From NCBI GenBank assembly GCA_015179025.1, contig WHUX01000225.1:1-64000 (forward strand): a stretch of DNA of 64,000 nt, read 5' to 3'. Under the pieces are notes generated by a model that saw only the letters and a program-made list of their open reading frames with translations, made no database searches and was not told the origin of the DNA. The position numbers and the translations under genes are program-made. Below, piece by piece: positions 49,956 through 62,350 of this stretch (positions within the stretch are counted from its first letter, which is position 1; each line of letters opens with the position of its first letter). The DNA is from Terfezia claveryi. Lineage: Eukaryota; Ascomycota; Pezizomycetes; Pezizales; Pezizaceae.

Positions 49956-51400
49956 ACTTGGACACTCCCACTACTAAGGACGATTATATTTCCAACAGCA
50001 TCGATCCTTCTAACTATACCTACAACCACAACATCTCTACCAATACTTTAAGAACTTTCCATTTACCAGAAACCTCCACTTAAAACAATATGGTTTCTTA
50101 TAGAGCTATCAATTTCAAGCATATCAACTGTGACTTCAACAAATATCATAGAAGAGCTAAAGAACTTGGACACTATATCTTTTGTCCATACTTCGAGGGT
50201 ATCCAAAATGAAGAAAGTGAATATAACATGATAAAGGAAGAAGAGTCTTCAGACGATGAGACTCTATCCACCATACTAGAAGAAGTTGTCAGCGGGTATG
50301 ATCGTGTACCCAATATAAATAAGAACAAACCTTTAATAGTTCTTGGACTAAGATATAGACCTCCATCTTCTGAAAATGCTCAACAAAATGCCCATGCTCC
50401 TGAAGAAGTAAAGGAAATTGCTATTGACCTAGCTCATAGCAATTGGCAACAACATAAAAGGATGTACTGGTCCTTTTGCCAAGATTTTTACTATCCAATT
50501 TATAGCAGCTCCCACACCATGAACAACTACATGTTTACTATTGAAACATGTACAATTTACAATTACTACAGACATGGCAGTTTGAACTATAACTTGTCAG
50601 CTACAGTTCTTAAGAAGGAGAAGGAATTCCTTATGACTCATATTGCGCATCTCGTATCTTCAAATAAGTCTCAAAAGGAACTAGCACCAGTACAACAAAC
50701 GCTAGCTTATCTACCTCCACAAGCTCTCAGCCATGAAGAGGCTATCTAAGAAATCAGAAAATAGGCAAAAAGATGGATTACCAACAAACTAACATACCAG
50801 ACTCTCCAACCCAGCATTCAGTTCAGTAACCCTACCGAACAAATAAGCACCCGACAAATGGAATAGGAGATCATAAATTCTCCTGTTGCCCCACAACAAC
50901 CATGGAATATACCTCAACAACCAGCTGCAACCACTAGCAGTAGCAACGCGATTCCAATCAACACCACCACCATCACTACTTATTCTAAAAAGCGAGTAGC
51001 TATTGACGAAGATTTAACACTTTCTTTCATTCAAGACATCAAAACCTCTAGACAGCATTGTAATTTCTATTTCTTAGGACATAATGCTTCTACATGCAAG
51101 GAGAAGAAACCCACCATCAATGACTTCAATATAAGGATCGAACCGACCCTCAACAAGCTCATTGAAGAGAAATAAATCAGCGATGGATGGGAAGATGACA
51201 AGAACTACTTCATCATATATTGGCTTAACCAAGTTACAGGTATAAAAGCCGCATATCAATTATGCATGAGAGTATGTTCTATCTGGAAGAATTACTATAA
51301 TACCTTTGTGAACTGTAAGGATTATAGAAAAAAGATGGATTTTTGTATGTCAAGAACCGACAAGGATAATGGAGATTAGTCTTGCCTTCTATCTTTAACA
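49956..51400 (+). pseudogene. Element C extra segment between RNase H and integrase
   Basis: About 480 codons where ordinary Gypsy pol has a short linker. 50090-50749 is open for 219 codons. It begins with a Cys/His-rich block (CDFNKYHRRAKELGHYIFC), then an acidic linker (EEESSDDETLSTILEE) and an aromatic, probably helical domain (MYWSFCQDFYYPIYSSSHTM, VLKKEKEFLMTHIAHLVSSN). Further on are a Gln/Pro/Thr-rich linker and a knuckle C-NF-Y-FLG-H-NAST-C at 51059-51097, with the second Cys now Tyr. It is followed by DFNIRIEPTLNKLIEEK. D carries the same text. It has far fewer stops than the flanking pol. Family unknown. Confidence 0.6.
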
Positions 51401-51965
51401 TCGAAGGTAAGAACTATCTCGAATTGGTTATTAAAGATGACATGAAGCAACCGCTCATAGTGGCATTGAAAAAACAATGAAATATCTTACTGACCGATAT
51501 GATTACCAGTCCTTTGCAGAACCAATTAAGGACTATATCAGAAGTTGTGATACTTGTTAATAGACAAAGTATTCCAACAAGGCGCCACTTAGACTCATAA
51601 CCTATTACATGTACTAAGTAGGCTATGGACTGATATATCGATAGATTTTCTTAAGTTAGTACCTGTGGTTACTAAGTGTTTAATTTTATACCTGAATATC
51701 CCTGTTGAAGAAGATTATATAGTTTGTATTTCATGACTTTGGACGATTGTCAATAGACAATCAGGATTCAAGTTTCTTATTCCTGTCTAAGATAATTTCA
51801 TAGCAGAATAATGTAGTACTACTTTTGATACTTATATAGTCCCGACTATGGGATACCCTTTTTGTATTGTTTTTGACCACGACACTCTTTTTATATCAAC
51901 GCACTTTCAAGATTGGGTATTATCATGGGATATACTCTATAACATTTATAGAATTGATACTTACT
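51400..51965 (+). pseudogene. Element C integrase, truncated
   Basis: Zinc-binding region readable as HSGIEKTMKYLTDRYDYQ ... SCDTC (about 51460-51560), then decayed core pieces (GYPFCIVFDHDTLFIS, about 51850-51900, with the second Asp). Homology to D ends at about 51965, before the catalytic Glu. Confidence 0.75.
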
Positions 51966-52188
51966 AGTAATATTCTGTATATGGTATGTAGTCAACAGCC
52001 TCCTAATTTATAGTAGGATCCTATACTGAAATATTTTCCCAATTTGTATATAAGGATAACTTCTTAAATAGATTCAGGATAGTTAGTAGATTGTAGATAA
52101 ATGATTGTTTTTCTATTTTTGAATAATACTTTTGTAATATAAAGTAACAGCCTTTTATTATATACAAAAATCCTAGTGCCTATATCAT
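51966..52188. other. Spacer between C and D
   Basis: AT-rich, non-coding. It matches neither the expected continuation of C nor any repeat I recognise. It marks the breakpoint between the two inverted sister elements. Confidence 0.5.
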
Positions 52189-52888
52189 TATAATAAATAG
52201 TACTAAACAGTATTCATTCCATACTATTCATACAATCTATATCTATAGGTACGGACGTTTGTATATTTCAGTTCTACTGAAGTAAGACCTCAGAAGAGTA
52301 GGGAGATTACTATGTAGGACATTCCCAGAGGGAACAGTAATTAACTGGTATAATCTATTTTATATGATTTATACTATCTAAGCTATATAATCTTAATCTG
52401 ATTAGTATATAGGCTTGCTTGTTACTGTGTGTTTGTCTGCTTCTTATTGTGGATTTCAAAGGGAATCTAGTGGCCTATTTATACTTCTCTAAGATCTAAT
52501 GACTAAGAAAATAAATACAATAAAGGGTGGCATATCAGAAGGTAGTATACTATACAAAGGAAGTTATGTGGCTATAGTAATAAGTTACATACTCTAAACA
52601 ATAGTCATGTGGCCATAGTAATAAGTTACACACTCTAAATAATAGTCATATGGCCATAGTAATAAGTTACATGCCTTAGACAAAGGTTATGCAGCTATAA
52701 TAAGGGTGTGCTCATATAGCAAGTTCTATGGAATTTCCCATAGCAAATTCCACATGCTATAGATACTTATAAAGTAGTATAAAATAGTAGAAGGCTAGTC
52801 CTTTGACTAAGAGGCTTAGTTATATAATATAGTAGTAATATAGGAAATACAAAAGTATATAATCAATTATAGGGGCAATAAAACAACA
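52189..52888 (-). repeat. Element D 3' LTR
   Basis: About 700 bp, inverted counterpart of the LTR of C (44672-45331). Sense start TGTTGTTTTATTGC at 52888, sense end TATTTATTATA. It has extra copies of the GGCCATAGTAATAAG unit (52570-52670). Confidence 0.8.
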
Positions 52889-54480
52889 TTCTTTATTATA
52901 CTTCTCTAAATAGAAGGATTTCCTATCCTTACTTCTCTCACTCTGCTAAATTGGTTTTTATACATCCTAAAATTTAATGTATTATTAATATATCAGCATT
53001 AATATAAATATCCTTAGTATTTCCTTAACTCATAATTCTATCTCATTCTTATTGGATGAGAGCTCAAGTCTCATCTCTAGTTTGTTGTCCTTGTTTTCTT
53101 TGATATCTCTTGAATGTATTTTCCATACTTCTAGTCATCCAGAAGTCTTAGAGAATTTCAGTACTGATATCTTTAGTATTTATCTAGAAATTATATTTAG
53201 GAGAGTATTTGAGCCATCTGACCTTATATTGTCTTTTTCTGGTTTGAGGAGCTATTCTAAATTCTAATACCTTTTCAACTTCATAATGATTATCTTGAAT
53301 TGGTCCTGGTTCTTGAGTTTATCTATAAGGGAACTAAGTAGGATTATTTTTATAGTAGAGTTTGAGTTTACTAATATAAAAAGTATTATATATAAGATAG
53401 AGGTCAGATTGACTAGATAGGTTTAGGCTATAATTATTACATTTTTGATTACTAGAAATAATAGGAAATGGACCTAGCTATTTTGGTTTGAGTTTAGATA
53501 AGATATTTGATAAGTTGATATTTTCTGAGGAAAGTATAACCTATTGTCCGACTGAAAATTTGGCTATATTAGGTAGTCATTTATTCACTTAAGATACTTG
53601 AGTCTTCTTAATGTCATATAGATTTTTAAATATTATCTCATGATGTTCATTTGCTAGTACATATACATTAATGAGGTATGGAAGTATCAATATACTAAAA
53701 TGTGCATTAAATCTAAATAGTATGGAAAAGGTGCTATTCTATTTAGTAGCATTATACTTAGAGTTACATTTCAACTATATCTTTGGTAGTTTCTATAGCC
53801 AATCAAATTCTTTAATTTTACAGGCTCTTGCTACTTGCAGAATTTCTTTGTTTATAATATCTGATTGTCCATCTACATATGGATGATATATGGTAGACAA
53901 TTCCAACTTAATTCCTTTATTTCTAGCCTAATCTTGAAAATGCATTGATATAAAAAGAGTGTCATAATTAAAAACAATACAAAAAGGGTATCTCATAGTC
54001 GGGACTATATGAGTATCAAAAGTAGTAGGATATTGTTCTACTATGAAATTATTTGAGATAGAAATAAGAAACTTGAATCCTGATTGTCTATCAATAATTA
54101 TTCAAAGTCATGAAATACAAACTATATAATCTTCTTTAATAGGAATATTCAAGTACAAAATTAAACACTTAGTAAACACAGGTGCTAACTTAAGAAAATC
54201 TATCGATATATCTGTCTATAGCCTACTTGGTACATGTAATAGAATTACAAGTCTAAGTGGTACCTTGTTGGAATACTTTGTCTGTTTACAAGTATTACAA
54301 CTTCTGATATAGTCCTTAGTTAGTTCTGTAAAGGACTGGCAATCATATCAGTTAGTAAGATATTTTATTGTTTTTTCAATACTACTATAAGTAGTTGCTA
54401 CATATGCATCTTTAATAACTAATTCGAGATAGTTCTTACCTTTAATATTAAAGGTAGAGGGCAAGACTAATCTTTATTGT
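52889..54480 (-). pseudogene. Element D integrase and chromodomain
   Basis: Minus-strand reading: integrase zinc-binding remains (about 54290-54400), core with the region equivalent to GYPFCIVF (about 53960-54010) and a TYHPYVDGQSDIINKEI block (about 53840-53900) that holds the region missing from C. The GPF/Y block is LGPFPIIS (about 53470), and the chromodomain HYEVEKVLEFRIAPQTRKRQ, YKVRWLKYS (about 53205-53280) resembles B's. The tail is unlike B. Numerous stops. Confidence 0.75.
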
Positions 54481-55900
54481 CTTTATCAGTTCTTGATATA
54501 CGAAAATCTATCTTTTCTCCTATAATCTTTACTATTTATAAAGGTATTATAGTAGTTCTTCCAGATAGGACATACTCTTATATATGATTAATATATAGCT
54601 TTCATACCTGTACCTTGATCTAGTCAATGTGTAATGAAGTAGTCCTTATCATCTACCTATCTATCACTAATATGTTTCTCTTCAATGAGCTTGTTAAGAG
54701 TCAGTTTGATTCTTTGATTGAAGTTATTGTTAGTATGTTTCTTCTCCTTCTCTATAGAAGTATTATGTCTTAAGAACTTATAGAAATTACAATGCTGTCT
54801 AGAAGTCTTGATGTCTTGAATAAAGGAGGGTACTAGGTCTTTGTCAATAGCTACTTACTTTTAGGAATGAGTAGTAATAGTGGCAGTATTGATTGGAATA
54901 GTGTTGCTGCTGCTAGTAGTTGTAGCTGGTTGTTAAGGTGCATTCTATAGTTGTTGAGAGGTAACAGGAGTATCCTTGATCTCTTGTTCTATTTGTTGGT
55001 TGCTCATTCATTCGGTAGGGTTACTAAACTGAATACTGGGTTAGAGAAAGGGGTATGTCGGCTTGTTAGTATTCCATCTCTTTGCCTATTCCTTAATTTT
55101 ATAGATAGCTTCTTCCCAGCTAAGAGCTTGTAGAGGTAGATATGCTAGTATTTGTTGTACTGGTGCTAGTTCCTTTCGAGACTCATTTGCAGATATAAGA
55201 TATACAATATGAGTCATAAGGAATTCCTTCTCCTTCTTAAGAACTAAGGCTAACAGGTTATAGTTTAAACTGCCATGTCCATAATAGTTGTAGATTGTAC
55301 ATATTTCAATAGTGAACATGTAGTTGTTTATGGCATGGGAACTGCCATAAGTTGGACAGTAGAAATCTTGACAAAAGGACCAATACATCCTTTTGTGTTG
55401 TTGCTAGTTGCTATAAGTTAGGTCAATAGCAATTTTCTTTACTTCTTCAGGAGTGAGGGTATTTTATTAAATGTTTTTAGAAGAGGAAGGCCTATATCTT
55501 AGTCCAAGAACTGTTAAAGGTTTGTTCTTGTTTATATTGGATAAATGATCATACCTGTTGAAAACTTCTTCTGGTATAGTAGATAGAGTCTCATCGTCTG
55601 AAAACTCTTCTTCCTTTATCATATCATATTTACTTTTTTCATTCTAGATGCCTTCAAAGTATAGACAGAAGATATAGTGTCCAAGTTTTTTAGCTCTTCC
55701 ACAATATTTATTTAAGTCACAATCGATATGCTTGAAGTTAATAGCTCCATGAGAAACTATATTGTTCTGAGTAGAGGTTTCTGGTAAATGGAAAGTTCTT
55801 AATACATTGGTAGAGAAATTATGGTTATAGGTATAGTTAGAAGGATTAATGCTATTGGAAATATAATCATCCTTAGTAGTAGGAGTGTCTAAGTATTTAT
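54481..55900 (-). pseudogene. Element D extra segment between RNase H and integrase
   Basis: Same domain as 49956-51400 of C. Open pieces: 55973-55644 (from RNase H end into CDLNKYCGRAKKLGHYIFC, with a Cys where C has His) and 55388-55086 (MYWSFCQDFYCPTYGSSHAI, VLKKEKEFLMTHIVYLISAN). The knuckle region (about 54780-54800) keeps the first Cys and the His but has lost the others. Confidence 0.65.
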
Positions 55901-57250
55901 GCTTTCTTGATAGAGTATCTGCTATTAAATTTTCCTTTTCTGTAGTGTGCTGAATATCTGTATCAAATTTCATTAGGTAATCTTACCATTGCCTCAATTT
56001 CTGACTTATAGATATTTGTGTACTATAGAAGGTTACTAATAGTATATGGTCAGTAAGGATAGTAAACTTGTGACCTCTTAATTGTACTTTAAAAAATTTC
56101 AATGAGTCAATAATTATTAATAATTCCTTTTGAAAGGTAAGATAATTGAGTTGGGCTGGATTAAATTTTCTAGAGTGGAAGCATGATAGTCTGATATATG
56201 TTAACAGTTCTTAACCTATCCATGATCCTAGTTCTATATCACTAGTATCATAGACTAAATATTTAGGTTCAGAAGATTTATTATTTTAGGGTTTTAAAAC
56301 ATGTAGGGAATTTACAAGTTCCTTAAGTTTTTTAAACACTATATTATAAGTATCTGTCCATTCCTATTTCTTTATTTCTTCTTGCAGTTCTGACAAGGTG
56401 CTTGTATACAATGCCAAATCAGGAATAAATCTACTGAGATAATTAATAATTCCAAAGAATCCTCCAAGATCCTTTTTTCTTGTAGGAGTTGGAAATGTTA
56501 ATATAGTAGTCCTCTTTTTAGGTCTACATATAATTTATCTGATATCAAAACATGTCCTAAAATTTCTAATCTTAGAATAAAGAACTAGTATTTACTTTCT
56601 TTGAGATAGAATTTCTCATCCTATAGATGTTGAAGTACTTTCTTCAGTAATTCTATATGTTCTTCATATGTTTTGTAGAATATATTAATATCATCAATAT
56701 AGATGATTAAATTTTTATAGACTATATTCTTAAAAATTTCATGTATAATGCAAACCATAGTAGCTGGTACATTACAATCCTCTTATTGCATAACTCTATT
56801 TTTAAAATATCCTATATAATATAAAAAAGTAGAGTGTTACTCAGATTCTTTATTATTCTTAATATTAAAAAATCTATCTGCTAGGTCTAACTTAGTCTAA
56901 ATAGGATTCTCTGCTACTAGTTCAATTGCATCATTAATATCTGGTAATGGAGTATAGTCTGGTTTGATAGCTAAATTGTAGTCTCGACAGTCATTAATGT
57001 ATCTGACTTCTTCTAGTTTATCTTATTTAGGGATAGTAAACATAACTACAGTATTTATGTTATTTTCTACTCTATATATGTGACCTGATACTTCTTCTTC
57101 GACTAATTTGTCATGGATATATTGTCGAAATCGATGTCTTGAAGGCTACTATTTTAGTATCCAAGTAGCTCTGGCTTTTGGTTTGATAAAGTAATTAATC
57201 TTTCTTAGTGGTGGCAATTCCTATAGAATTGTCTTGGGGAATAATAAAGA
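55901..57250 (-). pseudogene. Element D reverse transcriptase and RNase H
   Basis: Decayed minus-strand counterpart of 48590-49956 in C, alignable throughout: RNase H end ENLIADTLSRKHK (about 55890-55930), the IYIDDINIF-type catalytic box (about 56695, YMDD changed to YIDD), and the RT N-terminal landmarks at about 57000-57150. No long open frame remains. Confidence 0.75.
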
Positions 57251-57499
57251 AAACTCCATTATAGGGTTGAATTGTTTCTGTACTATAGAAACAGCTGTCA
57301 TGAGTTCTCTTTCTGAATTGGTATCTTCTACGTTACTAATATTTTCTCAATTATCTAGTTCACTATAATCTATAACTAATTTATAGTTAACCTATGTATA
57401 TACTAATCTTATACTATTTGCTATAGTCTAGATCCTTCTATACACTTAGCTAGAATTGAAAAATATTTTCTAGTTAGATAGTGACTAGTTCCTGATAGG

Positions 57500-58954
57500 C
57501 AGGAATTATTACTTGTACTTTGCTGAGAGCAAGTTCTACTAGTATTATGTCTCATCTAGTCAAATAAGCTACATAGAACATTTGTTCTCCTACATAACCT
57601 ATCCAATCAAGTTTGATAGTATAAGCTTTGTCTATCATTCCTTTTGAGCCTTTAATTGCTATACTTAATGATTTTTTCTCTATACTTCTAGTTAGTATTT
57701 TGTATAGGTGTACAAATTAAGAATTAATTAAGTCTCCTCCTTTTATTTAGAGATTAATTAAAGCTAGTATGGGGTGTTCGTTAGCTTTAATAAATACCTT
57801 GCTAAAATCTGATACTTATCTTGACAAGGGTTATTCCTTAATTTTATCCTTATTATTTTTGTTCTTGGTAGCTATTGATATAGCTAAATCTTATATGACT
57901 ATATACATGAGTACTTTATTTTATCATTTCCTATAATCCTTGTAGGAGTATATAGGATTCCAAAACCATAGACATTTCTTGTCTCTAATTAATTGCATCT
58001 TTATCTTCTGATCCAAATTTTTTGTAATAGTGTCCTAATCTGAGTTCTTACAGTTTTCTGTATTGGCTTTGGTACTGGGATTGCTGCTAGAATTAAATCC
58101 TGTTTTTTGTCATTGATTCTAGTCCCTACATGAACTATAACTCTAATTTTCATTTTAAGAGTGTTGTCATCGAGATGTATTTAGTATAGGTAGTAGAGCA
58201 ATATCTTTCTTTGAAGCTTCATATGATTCTACTTGATACACAAGCTGATCATATAACTATTTTTCTTTAATTAAAGGAATTAATGTAGCTGATATATATA
58301 GCAGTAGGTAATTAAGAAACTTTCTTCTTTTTACTTCCTGTGATATTGATTGTTTACCATCTTTGTCCATTAATTTGATTTGCATTTCAGTAAGCTAGTT
58401 GGTAAACTATTTAATTCCCATATAATATCTGTTCTTATATAGTGTAGCTGTTTTCCATCATTTCCATGAAATGTTTTTACTAGTGGAGAGAATTAGAAAA
58501 TCCCTTAGTACTAGTATAAATCTAAAGAATATCATATTCTTTTCTTTCTTTCTTAGGAATTTATTATAAGTAGTAAGCGCACTTCCTTCTATTTTGAATC
58601 TAACAATTTCCAAAGCTGAAGCACCTTCCAAATCTATTTCTTTAATAACCAACTAATATTATATTGCTATGGCTCAAGAGTCAAAATATTTTAAGTCTTG
58701 CCATTTTTTGTCTTCTCCTCTTATTTTTTCTGGTAGATTAATCTTAATTCCTTTTAAAGCATTAGTTGATTTATGGTTACTCATTGTAACCATTCCCATT
58801 ATAGATTTCTATTGCTAGTGTTCAACTGATATTCCTCATTTAGGTTTTCTTTTTAAGGTTTAATTTATAACTGACAATGCCTTATCAGAGTCTAAGCTAT
58901 TACCTCTACTATCATCAGGGTCTTATCCTCCTTCTTACATTTTCTACTTCTATT
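57500..58954 (-). pseudogene. Element D gag (3' part) and protease
   Basis: Gag text matches C: VIKEIDLEGASALEIVRFKI, then FFRFILVLRDFLILSTSKNI in the open piece 58652-58458. The protease site is at about 57735-57760 and reads INL-stop-IKGGDLIN. So the catalytic Asp itself has become Asn here. Gag is cut at 58954 by the LTR of G. Confidence 0.75.
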
Positions 58955-59477
58955 TGTCATAACTGTATTCTTAGTCTTGATTTGATACTCGAACAGGCTT
59001 GTTCGGGTATCATGCTGTTTTGACACTTGAATAGGCTTGTTCGGGTGTCATTGATGGGTTATCGTTACCTTGCTTGGCTTCCGAGATAAGGGATCTTGGA
59101 AAGCTTATTCCTTCCGTTGCCCTAGCCTGGAATTATATATATATAGCTTCTGTCCCTCGTACTGTCATTGGATCCCTATCCAATGTCTTGTATATCTAAT
59201 ACAGGACCTTGCCTCTCCCAGTGCTTGTGCATCTCCCTTGTGCACCCCCTTATCTCGTAAACAGCTCTGCAGCACAGCTGCCTCCCTTCAACACACGTAG
59301 CAACTGCCTTCGTGTATCTTGTGTCTCTTGCCCTCTATCTCTCTCACCCTCACCCTTGCCCCCGTCCTAGCCTTTTCCCCTAGTCACACACATAGTATTC
59401 CTACGTGAGTGTCACCCTAGCCTTGCCCTTGCTCCAGCGTACCCCTTGGTCGCCTTGTCCCCAGAGCCATCATTATA
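58955..59477 (+). repeat. Element G 5' LTR
   Basis: About 523 bp from TGTCATAACTG to CATTATA. Two palindromes of the CGAACA...TGTTCG type at 58981-59012 and 59020-59050; TATATATATATA at about 59134-59145; putative transcript start ATCCAATGT at 59178-59186. The left boundary is inferred from similarity to E; 59046 is an alternative. Confidence 0.75.
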
Positions 59478-59479
59478 CT

Positions 59480-59488
59480 ACATTAGAT
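59480..59488 (+). promoter_or_regulatory. Element G self-primer binding site
   Basis: ACATTAGAT, two nucleotides (CT) after the LTR, complements ATCCAATGT (59178-59186) apart from one G-to-A change. The C-to-T change in the LTR motif relative to F is matched by G-to-A in the binding site. Confidence 0.7.
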
Positions 59489-59513
59489 CTTCTCGACCAA
59501 CTGGTATACTGTC

Positions 59514-60685
59514 ATGTCCGGAACCCCTTCACCCGCTATCAGGTTTCAAACCTGGAGGAGCTCTCCCATACCCTCAGGCTTGAACGAGTTGAATGCCTAC
59601 TGTCGAGAAATTATCAACATCTTCGAAGCCATGGATACCATCAGGGCCGAACTCAGCAACAGCCTGGCCATGGCTGAACGAAAATTGAGATCTGCTGACG
59701 AAGAGATCACGGTCCTCCAGACCGATCTCGACCATGTGAACCTTGCCCTAGCTATCAAAAGGACCACGGTCCAAAACCTCAGCTAGGCCCTAGCAAACCT
59801 GGCAATACTAACAACAACAGCAGCCAGTAACAACAAGACCGAAAGCATCCCGACTCCCCCCAAGTTCAATGGGGATTGGGTTCACCTACGAGCCTGGAAA
59901 AATGATGTCAATCTCAAGCTGAACAGGGATTCTGCCAGGTTTCCGTCAGAACAACATCGACTGGTATACGTTTTCGCCTTGCTGGAGGAGAAAGCTTATG
60001 ATCAGATCCAGCCATATGTCCTCAAAACCAGGATCAAGCTTGATGATATCTCAGCTCTTTTCACAATCCTGGATAGGGCATTCGGGGACCCCGATGCCAT
60101 TGGCACTGCCAGTAGCGCCCTCTGAGCCCTCAGGTAGAAAAACACTGATCTGTCCACTTATGTGGCAGAATTCTCGAGACTGGCAGCAGAGGTCCGATGG
60201 AATGACCAGTCCAAACTGGAGCAATTCCAGGAAGGGCTAAATGACGAAATCCAGCAGGCCATGGTCAACCTCCCGGAAGCCAAAACCCTTGATGAATTGA
60301 TTGACTAGGCTTCCCAGGTGGAACAGCAGATGTTCTGGCTCCGCAACCACCCCACGTTCAGGTCAGCACCCCATCTCCCACAACCCCAGCCTCAGCAACA
60401 CCATGCCACCAAAATAGCTCAGGCCCCTGCCAATAAACTAGCACATCCATTATTGGTGGCAGGAGGGCCCACCACTATGGACCTATCATCGGGAAGGCCT
60501 CGACTAACCCAGGAGGAAAGGGACCACCACCACACTAATAGGTTGTGCATTGCGTGTTGAAAAGGGGACTACTTTGTTGCGGCATGTCCCCTCTGACAAA
60601 ACCACTCCCTGGCCACTCATACTATCTCGGAAGCCTGGATTGAGGAGATTGATGAGACGGGAAAAGCTCTGTCCCTTGCCTAGTC
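59514..60685 (+). pseudogene. Element G gag
   Basis: Starts at ATG 59514 (MSGTPSPAIRFQTWRSSP). The frame is broken by TAG or TGA stops at about 59784, 60123, 60135, 60307 and 60558. It contains the N-terminal coiled coil, the capsid (FGDPDAIGTASSAL, NTDLSTYVAEFSRLAAEV, LEQFQEGLNDEIQQAMVNLP) and a damaged knuckle C-IA-C-stop-KGD-Y-FVAA-C, where His has become Tyr. The layout matches gag of F. Confidence 0.85.
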
Positions 60686-60718
60686 ACTGACACTAGCAAG
60701 GGACCTGCTCTATGCCAT

Positions 60719-61126
60719 TTGTCTTTGTCTGCATTTTCTGTTTTTTCTACTGTTGACGAATCTTGCTTGTTCAGCGAGCATTTTGTTGTATCTATCTCCC
60801 TCAGAATCAATGATAGAATAATCAATACGTTAGCAATTATAGATTGCGGAGGTTCAGGAATTGCATTCATTGACCAAGCCTTTGTCAGTAAATTTTCTAT
60901 ACTCACATTCAAGCTCAAAACCCCTCGTGTCCTGAATATCATTGACGGTCGACCCAACTCCTCTGGAGATATTACCGATATTGCGTGCTTGTCTGCCCTG
61001 GTGGGGGATCACTCCGAGGCCAACCTCTTCATGTTCGTCACTAAGCTAAAATACCCAATTGTCCTCAGAATCCTCTGGCTCAGAATGTACGATGTATCGG
61101 TCAGCTTTGGCTCATACACCCTGTAG
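60719..61126 (+). pseudogene. Element G aspartic protease
   Basis: Open frame of 135 codons. Active site AIIDCGGSGIAFIDQAFV (about 60836-60890), D-C-G as in E and F; FVTKLKYPIVLRILWLRMYD is the second landmark with LG changed to LR. It ends at a TAG where F has Gln. Confidence 0.8.
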
Positions 61127-61171
61127 TTCAATAGCCAGTATTGCCAAAAACACTGCAGAAATCCAAAAGCC

Positions 61172-62350
61172 ATGGTTACTGGGCTGTGTGCCTTGCCACC
61201 CCCGATAACCCACCCAACCCAGGTGGTACTTCGGCATACGCACATCGATGTCAATCCCCCTGATTCCCCCGCTTCCACCCCTGTACCTACTGTTCCCCCT
61301 GTTTCTCCAATTCCCCCAATTCCCCCTATTGTACCACCTCCAAAACCTCTGAATGTTAGCTTTATCAGAGCAGGGGCTTTCGCTTACCTCACTAGGAGGC
61401 ACAAGCTGAAGGCTCATGCCCTGTCTATACATGAGGTAAACCTGGAGATTAACAAGATGAGGTCTAAGGAGGAGTGGAAGTCCATGGTCCTAGGCGAATA
61501 CCACGAATTCATTGACCTATTCTCGGAGAAGGCTGTAGAAAAGCTCGTACCCCACCAGCCATATGACCACACTATTCCGCTGATAGAGGGTAAGACCCCC
61601 CCCCTATGGGCCCCTCTATGGAATGTCCTAGTTAGAGCTGGAAGCTTTGAAGAAATACTTGGAAGAAAACCTCAACAAGAGCTTCATTCGCCATAGCTCC
61701 TTACCAGTAGATGCTCCAGTGCTGTTCATAAAGAAATCGGATGGCTCTCTCTAGTTGTGTATCGATTACCGGGGCCTAAACGAGATAACGGTCAAAAACA
61801 GGTACCCCCTACCTCTAATCCAGGAGACATTAGCCAGGCTTTCCAAGGCAAAATAGTTCACTAAATTGGACTTGCGAGGGGCATACAACCTGGTATGGAT
61901 CGCCGAAGGGGAGGAGTGGAAAACGGCCTTCTGGACACATTACGGCCACTTCGAGTACAACGTCATGCCCTTTGGCCTAACCAACGCCCCTGCCTCCTTC
62001 CAGCACTTCATCAATAACACCTTACGGGACTTTCTGGATGTGTTCTACATGGCCTACCTCAATGATATCTTGATTTATTCAGATACCCTAGTGGAGCACA
62101 AGATTCATGTCCGGCAGGTATTGGAGAAGCTGGAGCAAGCTGGGTTGTACCTCAAGCCCGAGAAATACCAATTCCATGTGCAGGAGGTTAAGTATCTAGG
62201 GTTGATCATCACCACGGAAGGTATTAGAATGGACCCCACCAAGGTCACTGCCGTTCAGGAATGGGAAATCCCAGCAAATCTCAAGGATGTTCAGGCCTTC
62301 CTGGGATTCGCCAACTTCTACCGACGGTTCATTCTAGGATATTCCAAGAT
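61172..62350 (+). pseudogene. Element G reverse transcriptase, truncated
   Basis: A Pro-rich linker (61230-61350), then RT: YHEFIDLFSEKAVEKLVPHQ (about 61500), a frameshift at about 61605 in a run of [20 protein letters not shown] (about 61695), MDLRGAYNLVWI and [15 protein letters not shown]. The catalytic box is AYLNDILIYSD (about 62055), so YLDD has become YLND and the enzyme would be dead. The frame is open from 61866 until Z3 starts at 62351, then runs into the repeat. Confidence 0.85.

Larger units (their letters stand above)
44672..51965 (+). mobile_element. Ty3/Gypsy element C (3'-truncated sister of B)
   Basis: 5' LTR, leader, gag, protease, RT, RNase H, extra segment and part of integrase in plus orientation, in the same order as B. 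Homology to D stops at about 51965, inside the integrase core (after the codons for TY of the TYHP motif). The rest and the 3' LTR are missing. Very AT-rich, with many transition-type stops in gag and pol. Confidence 0.85.
52189..58954 (-). mobile_element. Ty3/Gypsy element D (5'-truncated sister of C, inverted)
   Basis: Reads on the minus strand: gag (58954 downward), protease, RT, RNase H, extra segment, integrase, chromodomain and a 3' LTR at 52189-52888. The 5' LTR, leader and start of gag are absent because element G is inserted at 58955; they presumably lie beyond G outside the window. Very AT-rich, with many stops. Confidence 0.85.
58955..62350 (+). mobile_element. Ty3/Gypsy element G (E/F lineage), 3'-truncated by Z3
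   Basis: 5' LTR, leader, gag, protease and RT on the plus strand, closest to F in coding sequence and to E in having palindromes in U3. It inserted in gag of D. It is interrupted at 62350, after GYSKI of the RT thumb, by repeat Z3. Confidence 0.9.
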
